Positions 8,369 through 15,940 of a DNA stretch of 64,000 bases are shown piece after piece; the stretch's first letter is position 1; every line of letters starts with the position of its first letter. The notes under the pieces are model-generated. The model did not search any database and was not told the DNA's origin. It saw only the letters and a program-made list of their open reading frames with translations. Origin of the DNA: Clostridium sp. MCC353. Lineage in GTDB: Bacteria; Bacillota; Clostridia; Lachnospirales; Lachnospiraceae. The position numbers and the translations under genes are program-made. Location: assembly GCF_018785315.1 (NCBI RefSeq), contig NZ_WQPN01000053.1:1-64000 (forward strand). The letters are read 5' to 3'.

Positions 8369-9835
8369 TTGGAATACGAACAGCAGTTTTCAAATTTGAT
8401 TTATGAATATCTCTTGAACCGTCTGCAATTCGGTTATTATAGATGCGGAGACAGTCTGCCCACCATAGATGTCTTCTGCCGTGAGTTCAATGTATCTGAG
8501 CACACCATTTGGTCGGCCCTGAGACGCCTGCGCGCAGAGGGTTATATTGATATGAAAAACGGAAGAATGACAAAGGTGATTTTTGAACAGACAGAACAGG
8601 AACAGTCGAATTTTATTATTGACTATTTTTCCAAACGATGGCAGGCCTATGACGACCTCTACCGGACAACGGAGCTGATCTATATCCCTTTGATGGTTGA
8701 AGGGCTCCGCCGCATGAATGACGAGGAAATTACATACATCTGCCAATTGTCAAAACGGGCCAGGGCAGATGATATCATCCTCTTTTACTGTTATACGCTG
8801 CAGAAAATGGAGAATCCGCTTCTGTTAAATCTGTTTTGGGAAACTTCTTTGTTCTTAGGTTATCCCTTTGCGAAGTCAGGACGCCATCCATTCCAATATG
8901 ATGAGGAAGCAGGGCAGCAAAGGTTACAGACGATGGTTTCTCTCATCAAAGAAGGTTCCTGGGAGATCGTCCGGGAAACCCTGATTCAATATCAAAGAAG
9001 CCATATAGGCACGATTATCGAATGCATGGGGCCTAAAATCCGGGTTGTACCAGAAGAGGAGCGGATTCCATTTATTTGGCGGGTTTACCGTGACCGCCCT
9101 CAAATCTGTTATAATCTGGCATCGCGTCTGCTTCATGAGATATACCTGGGTGAGTACGGCAAAACCAAATATCTGCCTTCCTATGAAAAAGCCGCCGCTG
9201 AATATGGGGTTTCTGTCAGTACCATGCGGCGCACCGTCCGTATGCTGAACCAGATCGGGGCAGCCCAGTCCATTAACGGAAAGGGGACCAGGGTCTTTAC
9301 GATCGGAGAACAATGCAATTGGCCGGATTTTACAAGCCCCATTGTCAGACGCAGCCTTTCTTATTTCATCCAGTCCTTTGAACTGCTTCTGTATACCTGT
9401 GAGGATGTTTCCGACAGTTTCATCCAGTCCCTTCACGCTGATGAAAGGGAGGAATTGGTTCAAAAGCTAGAGAAAGACAGGTGTGACGGGCATTCGGAAC
9501 TGGCCATATGGACGTATCTGCTTTTCATAATAAAACACAGCCGTCTGCCGGCGCTCCGGGAAATCTATGCTACGACCTATAGCTTTTTTCTCTGGGGATA
9601 TCCATTAAAGGCAGCCATCGGTTCAGTGACTGATACGGAACGCAGGGGAAAGAAACTGGCAGATTCCATGATCCGGCATATGAAAGAAAATAATCCAAAA
9701 CAGTTCACTGGAGCCATTAAAGAATATATTCATGAGCAGTTTCCCGATGGGAAACGGTTTCTGGAGCAGAACGGGATTGAAATGGAGGAACTGCGGCTTG
9801 CTCCTGCCTTACGGATGATGGTTTTGAATGAATAA
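8369..9835 (+). CDS. Transcriptional regulator with two GntR-type winged helices
   Basis: A 488-residue cytoplasmic protein. A GntR-like winged helix lies at about 7-70 (YYRCGDSLPTIDVFCREF then NVSEHTIWSALRRLRAEGYI). A second GntR-like fold lies at about 265-335 (YLPSYEKAAAEYGVSVSTMR then RTVRMLNQIGAA). Between and after them are helical regions of unknown fold, with no recognisable effector domain. TTG at 8369 was chosen because AGGAGGA sits 8 bases upstream; the ATG at 8351 overlaps that site and has poor spacing itself. The gene follows the EAL gene by about 70 bases and ends at a terminator, so it may regulate or be regulated with the c-di-GMP genes. Its targets are unknown. Confidence 0.82.
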   Translation: MEYEQQFSNLIYEYLLNRLQFGYYRCGDSLPTIDVFCREFNVSEHTIWSALRRLRAEGYIDMKNGRMTKVIFEQTEQEQSNFIIDYFSKRWQAYDDLYRTTELIYIPLMVEGLRRMNDEEITYICQLSKRARADDIILFYCYTLQKMENPLLLNLFWETSLFLGYPFAKSGRHPFQYDEEAGQQRLQTMVSLIKEGSWEIVRETLIQYQRSHIGTIIECMGPKIRVVPEEERIPFIWRVYRDRPQICYNLASRLLHEIYLGEYGKTKYLPSYEKAAAEYGVSVSTMRRTVRMLNQIGAAQSINGKGTRVFTIGEQCNWPDFTSPIVRRSLSYFIQSFELLLYTCEDVSDSFIQSLHADEREELVQKLEKDRCDGHSELAIWTYLLFIIKHSRLPALREIYATTYSFFLWGYPLKAAIGSVTDTERRGKKLADSMIRHMKENNPKQFTGAIKEYIHEQFPDGKRFLEQNGIEMEELRLAPALRMMVLNE

Positions 9836-9853
9836 TATATATTTGAATCACAA

Positions 9854-9884
9854 AATACCCGGATAATTTTCCCGGGTGTTTTTG
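9854..9884 (+). terminator. Terminator after the dual-GntR regulator
   Basis: ACCCGG at 9857-9862 pairs with CCGGGT at 9872-9877, with extra weak pairs outside and a following T-run (about 9879-9883). A second hairpin (GCAGGTAT 9903-9910 with ATACCTGC 9921-9928, then TTTT) follows. The first hairpin could also stop the convergent anti-sigma transcript. Confidence 0.75.
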
Positions 9885-9982
9885 ATATCCTGGGGATAAA
9901 CCGCAGGTATCATCCGGCAAATACCTGCTTTTCTGCAAACGGTATCCGCTGAAAAAACCGGCGGTATATAAAAAGGCGTAAA

Positions 9983-10936
9983 TCAGTGATGCCGGGCGTC
10001 ATTGTGTCTGGTGCCGTTGTGCTTTGTACCGTTGTATCCGGTGCCATTGTGCCCAGTGCCGCTGTGCTTTGTACCGTTGTATCCGGTGCCATTGTGCCCA
10101 GTGCCGCTGCGATTTGTACCATTATGCCCGGTATTATGTTCTTCCGGCCGTTTATCTGAGCTCTTCTCGGTCTCAGGCGGCTGGGGGGATTCATCTTTTG
10201 AACCGTTCTGAGACGCTTTGGTTTCTTCCCTGTTTTTTCCCTGTTCCCGATGCTGGCAATGTTCTGTATGGCCTTTGATTTCTTTCATGGATTTTTCTTT
10301 AAACTCATCCAGGGTGGCTTGAGGGTCAACGGTAAGCAGTTCCTGTATAGCGTAGTATTTTCCTAAAGACATTCCCTGCTCGTGGGCTTCTTCACAAAGA
10401 TGGCTGTTCACGCTGGCATATTCCGTTTTTATGCCGTCATGGCACTGTTTTAAGGCTGTGTCCACACATTCCTTCAGGTTTGGAAGCAGTGTCGGGTCAT
10501 CATTCTTTGTGACCAGCGTTATGGAGACAAGGGAATCCTGCTTTAAATACTTCTTCATTTCCTCACTGCCCAGCAGAAGGGCCATGGCTTCGCCGTACTC
10601 CATGTGTTTCAGCGAGAGAGACTGCAGGAGTTTTTCACTTTCCAGTCCATAGGTAGTCTGATCCACCACCTTCCCCCAGCGGTTGATGTCCAGTTCTATG
10701 CTGGGATTCACATCAATGCTGATAACAGCCGCTTCTGTGTAGTACAGGCCGTAACTTCCCACACCGGTGACAGCAAAAATCAGGAGACAAGCCATGGAGA
10801 CAGCCCATTTCATTTTACCCATTGTTTTTTTCCGGCAGCCGCCCATCTGCCTGGTCACACGATCATAGGTCCGCTTTTTCAGCATAGCGTCACAGGCCAC
10901 TGTGTCAAATGCATCGCGTATCATCTGTTCCATCAT
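9983..10936 (-). CDS. RsgI-like anti-sigma factor with His-rich repeat tail
   Basis: A 317-residue single-pass membrane protein. A short cytoplasmic N-terminus (about 1-45) precedes one TM helix (about 46-66) and an extracytoplasmic domain with ISIDVNPSIELDINRWGKVV, the hallmark of the RsgI middle domain. The last 90 residues are low complexity: Ser/Glu/Lys-rich, then GTxxN pentapeptides rich in His (GTGHN GTGYN GTKHS) ending DARHH. Known RsgI proteins hold a sigma factor at the membrane and sense through their exterior part; here the sensor would be the His-rich tail. ATG 10936 was chosen because GGGAGG lies 5 bases upstream; the GTG at 10942 overlaps that site. It overlaps the sigma gene by 32 bases, so the two are coupled. 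Confidence 0.85.
   Translation of the reverse strand: MMEQMIRDAFDTVACDAMLKKRTYDRVTRQMGGCRKKTMGKMKWAVSMACLLIFAVTGVGSYGLYYTEAAVISIDVNPSIELDINRWGKVVDQTTYGLESEKLLQSLSLKHMEYGEAMALLLGSEEMKKYLKQDSLVSITLVTKNDDPTLLPNLKECVDTALKQCHDGIKTEYASVNSHLCEEAHEQGMSLGKYYAIQELLTVDPQATLDEFKEKSMKEIKGHTEHCQHREQGKNREETKASQNGSKDESPQPPETEKSSDKRPEEHNTGHNGTNRSGTGHNGTGYNGTKHSGTGHNGTGYNGTKHNGTRHNDARHH
10011..10133. repeat. 45-bp tandem repeat in the anti-sigma gene
   Basis: Units at 10011-10055 and 10056-10100 are nearly identical and a third diverged copy runs to about 10133. Each unit encodes 15 residues, that is three GTxxN pentapeptides with His or Tyr at the fourth position. Copy number could vary by slippage without shifting the frame. 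Confidence 0.9.
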
Positions 10937-11408
10937 TTTCACCTCCCAGCATCTTTTTTAATTCGGTCTTAGCCCTTGAAAGATGTGTATATATGGTATT
11001 GACTTTTTTATTCAGAATACCTGCGATTTCCACCGCGGAATAACCTTCATAATAATGCAGATATATGATGATCCTGTATTTGTCCTGGAGTTTCAGCACG
11101 GATTCCAACACATGGGAGAGATCAGGATCCTTGTCATCGGCCATGGTCATGGCCTCTTCGAGAGAGCAGGTATGGGTCCGGAAAAAACTTCTCAACATGT
11201 CTTTACACCTGTTTACGGTTACCCGGATCAGCCAGGCTTTTTTGTGTTCTTCAGACTGAAAGGGTTCAGAAAAAAGGGCGTATTTCAAAAACACATCCTG
11301 AAATACGTCCTCCGTATCGCTTTCATTTTTCATATAGACAAAGCAGATATGTTTTATCATATCCGCATATTGTTCGATTGCCTGTTCTACATCTGATTCC
11401 TGCCGCAT
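10905..11408 (-). CDS. ECF-type sigma-70 family RNA polymerase sigma factor
   Basis: A 167-residue protein with only sigma regions 2 and 4. Region 2 contains YADMIKHICFVYMKNESDTE and DVFQDVFLKYA (about 15-45). Region 4 contains DKYRIIIYLHYYEGYSAVEI and a helix-turn-helix ending VNTIYTHLSRAK (about 105-160). ATG 11408 was chosen because GGAG lies 5 bases upstream and the family N-terminus (QAIEQYADMI) follows; the longer open frame reads into the next gene. It is followed with a 32-base overlap by the RsgI-like anti-sigma gene and preceded by the small secreted protein gene with a 23-base gap. Autoregulation is likely from the ECF-type promoter at 11754-11782. Confidence 0.92.
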   Translation of the reverse strand: MRQESDVEQAIEQYADMIKHICFVYMKNESDTEDVFQDVFLKYALFSEPFQSEEHKKAWLIRVTVNRCKDMLRSFFRTHTCSLEEAMTMADDKDPDLSHVLESVLKLQDKYRIIIYLHYYEGYSAVEIAGILNKKVNTIYTHLSRAKTELKKMLGGENDGTDDTRCI

Positions 11409-11431
11409 AGCTGCTCCATGTGCTTTTTTCT

Positions 11432-11719
11432 CTATCTGTGATGTCTGCCGCCATGTCCGCCATGTCTGTGGCTGCCGCCATGGCATCCGTTTCCGGAAGA
11501 AACGTTTTGCCCGTGATTTCCATCTGAGCATATCCAAGTTTCATCATCCGACCAGTATCCTTCGCATTCCCCATGCTCATGGCTCCTGCAGTATTCGTAA
11601 TCCGTACAATCAGCATATCCTCTGGGACATGTCCAATCGGCTCCGAATGCAAGACTGCTTCCTGCTATGGTTAATAGGATTCCAGTGGCTCCTGTTGCAA
11701 TTATAGTTCTGATTTTCAT
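11432..11719 (-). CDS. Small secreted Cys/His-rich protein
   Basis: A 95-residue protein of no family I recognise. Residues 1 to about 28 form a signal peptide (Lys/Arg, hydrophobic core, cleavage near SSLAFGA). The mature part has six Cys (spaced as in TCPRGYADC, EYC, HGEC, WIC, NGC) and nine His, ending HGGSHRHGGHGGRHH. This composition fits disulfide-bonding or divalent-metal binding. ATG 11719 was preferred because AAGGAG lies upstream at good spacing. It is the first gene of the operon with the ECF sigma factor and the RsgI-like anti-sigma factor, whose exterior tail is also His-rich. It could be a metal chaperone, sensor partner or regulon member. Function is inference only. Confidence 0.75.
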   Translation of the reverse strand: MKIRTIIATGATGILLTIAGSSLAFGADWTCPRGYADCTDYEYCRSHEHGECEGYWSDDETWICSDGNHGQNVSSGNGCHGGSHRHGGHGGRHHR

Positions 11720-11753
11720 GTATTTCAATCTCCTTTTATGGTTTTTCATTAAT

Positions 11754-11782
11754 AATACGATTGAAAGACTGGAATCCTTTCA
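11754..11782 (-). promoter_or_regulatory. ECF-type promoter of the secreted protein/sigma/anti-sigma operon
   Basis: On the minus strand TGAAAG (plus 11777-11782) and CGTATT (11754-11759) are 17 bases apart, close to the TGAAAC-N16/17-CGT pattern of many ECF promoters. The start would be about 28 bases before the ATG at 11719. The region also has an imperfect dyad (GAAAG and CTTTC) in the spacer. Confidence 0.6.
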
Positions 11783-12070
11783 AATATTTTCAAATAAATT
11801 TAAATTAAAAGCCATGTATGGATGTTTGGACAACCATGTCCTGGTACAACAGATGGGATGTGGATTTATTTCATCGTTATTTAGTTGTCTGTACAGCTTG
11901 CTTCCCAGACGGATTGTAATATCGGACACCAGCAGTTTTTATGGTATCTAATTCCGGTATTCCTGTGTGTGGGCTTGACAGATGTCTGGATTGAAAAGGA
12001 GGAGATGATAAAAATCATAGGCAAAACGTCTGGTGATGCGGGAATGATACTTATACGTGGATAATTGTTA

Positions 12071-12099
12071 TTGAAATATAACGGGAAATACCTTATAAT
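12071..12099 (+). promoter_or_regulatory. Predicted sigma-A promoter of the radical SAM/RNase G operon
   Basis: TTGAAA at 12071-12076 and TATAAT at 12094-12099 with a 17-base spacer. It leaves a leader of about 90 bases, AT-rich with repeated ATAGT motifs, before the ATG at 12198. The rest of the 11783-12070 gap holds no gene I can support. Confidence 0.75.
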
Positions 12100-12197
12100 T
12101 ATGCAGAGTGTTTGACTATATTAAATAGTACCAAATAGTTAAGATAAAATAAATCTGTTGAAAATTTTATTATCAACAAAAAAAGAGAGCGTATAAG

Positions 12198-14063
12198 ATG
12201 AGAAAATTAGCACTAAATGATGAAGTATTATTGAGTATCCAGCAGCCTGCCCGCTACATCGGCGGTGAGGTGAACATGGTAAATAAGGACCCATCCAAAG
12301 TAGATGTAAGGTTTGCCATGTGTTTCCCCGACGTATATGAAATTGGCATGTCGCATCTGGGCATGCAGATCCTATATGATATGTTTAACCGCAGAGAAGA
12401 CATTTACTGCGAACGTGTTTTTTCACCGTGGACAGATCTGGATAAGATTATGAGGGAGCAGAAAATCCCTCTTTTTGCGCTGGAATCTCAGGATCCTATT
12501 AAGGATTTTGACTTTTTAGGGATCACCATTCAATATGAGATGTGTTACACCAATATTTTACAGATTCTGGACTTAGGGCAGATTCCTCTTCATGCCTGTG
12601 ACCGCGGGGAGGAAGACCCGATTGTAATTGGAGGCGGCCCATGCGCTTATAATCCGGAACCTCTTGCCGATTTTTTTGACCTTTTCTATATTGGAGAAGG
12701 GGAAACGGTGTATTACGAACTGATGGACCGTTATAAGGAAAATAAGGCCAATGGAGGCAGCCGCAGAGAATTTTTAGAACTCGCGGCGCAGATTGACGGC
12801 ATCTATGTGCCCGCTTTTTATGATGTATCATACAAAGACGACGGAACGATTGAGCATTTTCTTCCAAATAATCCGAATGCCAAACCGGTTATCATTAAGC
12901 AGATGGTCAGAGATATGGATGACGCTTATTACATTGAGAACCCGGTTGTGCCGTTCATCAAGATCACCCAGGACCGCGTGGTTTTAGAAATCCAGAGAGG
13001 CTGCATCCGCGGCTGCCGTTTCTGCCAGGCTGGAAATGTTTACCGCCCTCTGCGTGAACACAGCCTGGAATATCTGAAGGAGTATGCATATAAGCTGTTA
13101 AAATCAACGGGACATGAAGAAATCTCCCTAAGCTCCCTGAGTTCCAGCGATTACACCGAGCTGGAAGGGTTGGTAAATTTCCTGATCGATGAATTTAAAG
13201 GAAAAGGAATCAATATTTCCCTGCCGTCCCTGAGAATTGATGCATTTTCCCTGGATGTTATGAGTAAGGTTCAGGATGTCAGAAAGAGCAGCCTTACCTT
13301 TGCGCCGGAAGCAGGTTCCCAAAGGCTGAGGGATGTTATTAATAAGGGACTGACGGAAGAAATTATCTTAAAAGGAGCGGCTGAGGCATTTAAGGGCGGC
13401 TGGAACCGGGTTAAATTGTATTTTATGCTCGGACTTCCAACAGAAACTGTTTCGGATATGGAAGGAATCGCTGAACTTTCGGAACTGGTAGCAGAAGAAT
13501 ACTATAAGATTCCTAAAGAAGAACGCCATGGCAGGGTTCAGGTTGTTGCCAGCTCCTCTTTCTTTGTTCCAAAACCATTTACCCCCTTCCAGTGGGCAAG
13601 AATGTGCACAAAGGAAGAGTTTTTGGAGCGCGCCTATATTGTTAAGAATAAATTTAGAGAAATGCTCAACTATAAAAGTCTGAAGTACAACTGGCATGAG
13701 GCGGATTTGACGGTTCTGGAAGGCGTTCTGGCCCGTGGCGACCGCAGAGTCGGGCGTTTGATTGAAGACGTATATAAAAGAGGGGCATTGTATGATTCTT
13801 GGTCCGAGCATTTTCATAATGAATTATGGATGGAAAGTTTCAACGCGTGCGGACTGTCCATTGATTTCTATACAACAAGGGAAAGAAGCCTGGACGAAGT
13901 GTTCCCATGGGATTTTATCAATGCCGGGGTAACAAAAGAATTCTTAAAGAGGGAATGGCAGAATGCGGTTGCAGAAAAAGTAACCCCCAACTGCCGTCAA
14001 AAATGTTCCGGCTGCGGTGCAAAAGGATTTGGAGGAGGTGTTTGTTTTGAAGATAAGAATTAA
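12198..14063 (+). CDS. B12-binding domain/radical SAM protein (TIGR03960 type)
   Basis: A 621-residue cytoplasmic protein: an N-terminal cobalamin-binding-like domain (about 20-190, with CFPDVYEIGMSHLGMQILYD and VIGGGPCAYNPEPLADFFD), then a radical SAM core with the 4Fe-4S motif CIRGCRFC (Cys about 274, 278, 281). A Cys-rich C-terminus (CRQKCSGCGAKGFGGGVC) may bind another metal centre. The family is conserved next to its DUF2344-like partner and RNase G upstream of rplU in Clostridia, and this layout is kept here; substrate is not established to my knowledge. The start has a weak AGAGAG site. The gene overlaps the next one by 17 bases. Confidence 0.9.
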   Translation: MRKLALNDEVLLSIQQPARYIGGEVNMVNKDPSKVDVRFAMCFPDVYEIGMSHLGMQILYDMFNRREDIYCERVFSPWTDLDKIMREQKIPLFALESQDPIKDFDFLGITIQYEMCYTNILQILDLGQIPLHACDRGEEDPIVIGGGPCAYNPEPLADFFDLFYIGEGETVYYELMDRYKENKANGGSRREFLELAAQIDGIYVPAFYDVSYKDDGTIEHFLPNNPNAKPVIIKQMVRDMDDAYYIENPVVPFIKITQDRVVLEIQRGCIRGCRFCQAGNVYRPLREHSLEYLKEYAYKLLKSTGHEEISLSSLSSSDYTELEGLVNFLIDEFKGKGINISLPSLRIDAFSLDVMSKVQDVRKSSLTFAPEAGSQRLRDVINKGLTEEIILKGAAEAFKGGWNRVKLYFMLGLPTETVSDMEGIAELSELVAEEYYKIPKEERHGRVQVVASSSFFVPKPFTPFQWARMCTKEEFLERAYIVKNKFREMLNYKSLKYNWHEADLTVLEGVLARGDRRVGRLIEDVYKRGALYDSWSEHFHNELWMESFNACGLSIDFYTTRERSLDEVFPWDFINAGVTKEFLKREWQNAVAEKVTPNCRQKCSGCGAKGFGGGVCFEDKN

Positions 14064-14748
14064 ATTTGCAAAACAAGGCCCTATGAAGTTTATCGGCCAT
14101 CTGGATATCATGAGATATTTCCAGAAAGCGATGCGCCGCGGCAATATAGATATTTGCTACAGCGAAGGCTTCAGCCCGCATCAGATCATGTCCTTTGCCT
14201 CCCCGCTGGGGGTGGGGCTTACCAGCAATGGTGAATATATGGATATTGAAGTATCGGGAACAACCGGTTCAAAAGAGATGACAAACCGGCTGAATAGTGT
14301 TATGGTAGAGGGGATGAAGGTGTTGAGCTGCCGCCGCCTGAACGATACGGCTAAAAACGCCATGTCCATTGTTGCCGCTGCAGATTATACGGTACGATTC
14401 CGCGAAGGCTGGGAGCCGGAAGATGCAGATGATTTTTTCAGCGGGCTTTCCAGGTTTTACAAGAGGGAAAGTATTCCGGTTATTAAAAAAACAAAAAGAG
14501 GGGAGCAGGAAGTGGACATCCGTCCTTTCATTTACTGTCTCTCTGTAAAAGATAACACTATATTTATGCAGCTTTCCTCTGGAAGCGCTAATAATCTGAA
14601 ACCGGAGCTGGTTTTAGAAGCCTATTCCAATTTCAGAGGTGAGGAATTTCGAAGCATCGCGTTCCAGATACAGAGGGAAGAGCTTTATGCTGCACAAGAA
14701 AATGGAAAACTGATATCATTAGAGGATCTGGGAGAAGATTTTGAATAA
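14047..14748 (+). CDS. TIGR03936/DUF2344 radical SAM-associated protein
   Basis: A 233-residue protein starting KIRIKFAKQGPMKFIGHLDI and containing CYSEGFSPHQIMSFASPLG, both typical of the DUF2344 family that is always found beside or fused to the TIGR03960 radical SAM protein. TTG at 14047 was chosen because GGAGGAGGTG (14031-14040) lies 6 bases upstream; an in-frame ATG further up has no such site. It overlaps the upstream gene by 17 bases and the RNase G gene by 8, so the three are translationally coupled. A role in tRNA or rRNA modification is plausible from context but not shown. Confidence 0.9.
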   Translation: MKIRIKFAKQGPMKFIGHLDIMRYFQKAMRRGNIDICYSEGFSPHQIMSFASPLGVGLTSNGEYMDIEVSGTTGSKEMTNRLNSVMVEGMKVLSCRRLNDTAKNAMSIVAAADYTVRFREGWEPEDADDFFSGLSRFYKRESIPVIKKTKRGEQEVDIRPFIYCLSVKDNTIFMQLSSGSANNLKPELVLEAYSNFRGEEFRSIAFQIQREELYAAQENGKLISLEDLGEDFE

Positions 14749-15937
14749 GCTAATTGTTACAAGATGGAATCAGGGTATTCTGACTGCGCTTCAGTCAGAA
14801 GGGGGAATCATCCAGTTGAACCTGGATCCCGGCCCTGAAACCTCAATTCTGGGCAATATTTATATAGGAAAAGTAAAAAATATTGTTAAAAACATTAATT
14901 CCGCTTTCGTGGAGTTTGCCAGCGGCCAAATGGGATATTACAGCCTTTCCGAAAACAGATGCCATATCTATGCAAAACCCCATTCCGGCGGCGGGTTAAA
15001 AGCGGGAGACGAGATCGTTGTCCAGGTATCCAGGGATGCGGTTAAAACAAAAGCCCCGGTTTTAACAGGAAATTTAAGCTTTCCCGGAAAATACTGTGTT
15101 CTTACTCTCGGGAAACATGTAGTTGGTTTTTCTTCAAAGATAAGAGACCAGGAGTGGAAAGCTTCCGTAAAACAGATTCTGCCGAAAGAGGCCGGTACAG
15201 AATACGGGGTAATCATCCGAACGAATGCGCAGGAGACGGAACCGGATTCAATTTTAAGTGAATTAGCATCGTTATGTGAAACAAGCCGCCGTATGTTGTC
15301 GGAAGCAGCCTACCGCACTTGTTTTTCTCAGCTTTACCATTCCGTACCGTCCTATATATCCGATATCCGCGACCTGAATTCAGGAACGCTTCAGGAGATT
15401 ATCACGGACGACGAAGAGATATTTTACCAGTTAAAGGAATATATGGCTGTCTTCCAGCCGGGAGACAGCCGGAAATTAACTCATTATCAGGATAAAATGC
15501 TTCCGCTGGGTAAATTATACAGCCTGGAATCGGCGCTGGATCATGCGTTGAATAAGCGGGTCTGGCTGAAGTCCGGTGGGTATCTGGTGATCGAGCCAAC
15601 AGAGGCCCTGGTGGTGATCGATGTCAACACAGGAAAATTTTCAGAGAAAAAAGAAATACAGGCTGCAATCCTAAAAACAAACTTGGAAGCTGCTTCAGAA
15701 ATTTCCAGACAGCTCCGTCTCCGTAATCTTTCCGGCATCATTATTGTGGATTTTATTGATATGGAGAAAGAAGAAGACAAAAAAGAACTGCTTTCCTGTT
15801 TGGAAGCGCTTACGGCCAAAGATCCGGTTAAAACTACGGTTGTAGATATGACCCGGTTAAATCTGGTTGAAATAACCAGAAAAAAAGTGAGAAGACCTCT
15901 CTATGAACAGGTTTCTTTTAACAGAGGAGAAGAGTAG
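14741..15937 (+). CDS. rng: Ribonuclease E/G family endoribonuclease
   Basis: A 398-residue RNase E/G-type enzyme that cleaves single-stranded RNA in rRNA processing and mRNA decay. An S1-like RNA-binding domain occupies about 35-110 (GNIYIGKVKNIVKNINSAF). The catalytic region has the two metal-binding Asp in VVIDVNTGKF (about 288) and IIVDFIDM (about 330). The protein ends just after the TRKKVRRPLYEQ segment, so it lacks the Cys-pair zinc link and scaffold of E. coli RNase E. It starts with TTG, with GGGAG 6 bases upstream, inside the end of the upstream gene. Confidence 0.92.
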   Translation: MNKLIVTRWNQGILTALQSEGGIIQLNLDPGPETSILGNIYIGKVKNIVKNINSAFVEFASGQMGYYSLSENRCHIYAKPHSGGGLKAGDEIVVQVSRDAVKTKAPVLTGNLSFPGKYCVLTLGKHVVGFSSKIRDQEWKASVKQILPKEAGTEYGVIIRTNAQETEPDSILSELASLCETSRRMLSEAAYRTCFSQLYHSVPSYISDIRDLNSGTLQEIITDDEEIFYQLKEYMAVFQPGDSRKLTHYQDKMLPLGKLYSLESALDHALNKRVWLKSGGYLVIEPTEALVVIDVNTGKFSEKKEIQAAILKTNLEAASEISRQLRLRNLSGIIIVDFIDMEKEEDKKELLSCLEALTAKDPVKTTVVDMTRLNLVEITRKKVRRPLYEQVSFNRGEE

Positions 15938-15940
15938 CGT

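Noticed and set aside
12005-12064. A 19-codon ORF after AAGGAGG in the gap before the radical SAM gene
   Set aside because: The ribosome site is only 2 bases from the ATG, and the ORF lies upstream of the probable promoter at 12071-12099; no conservation can be seen.
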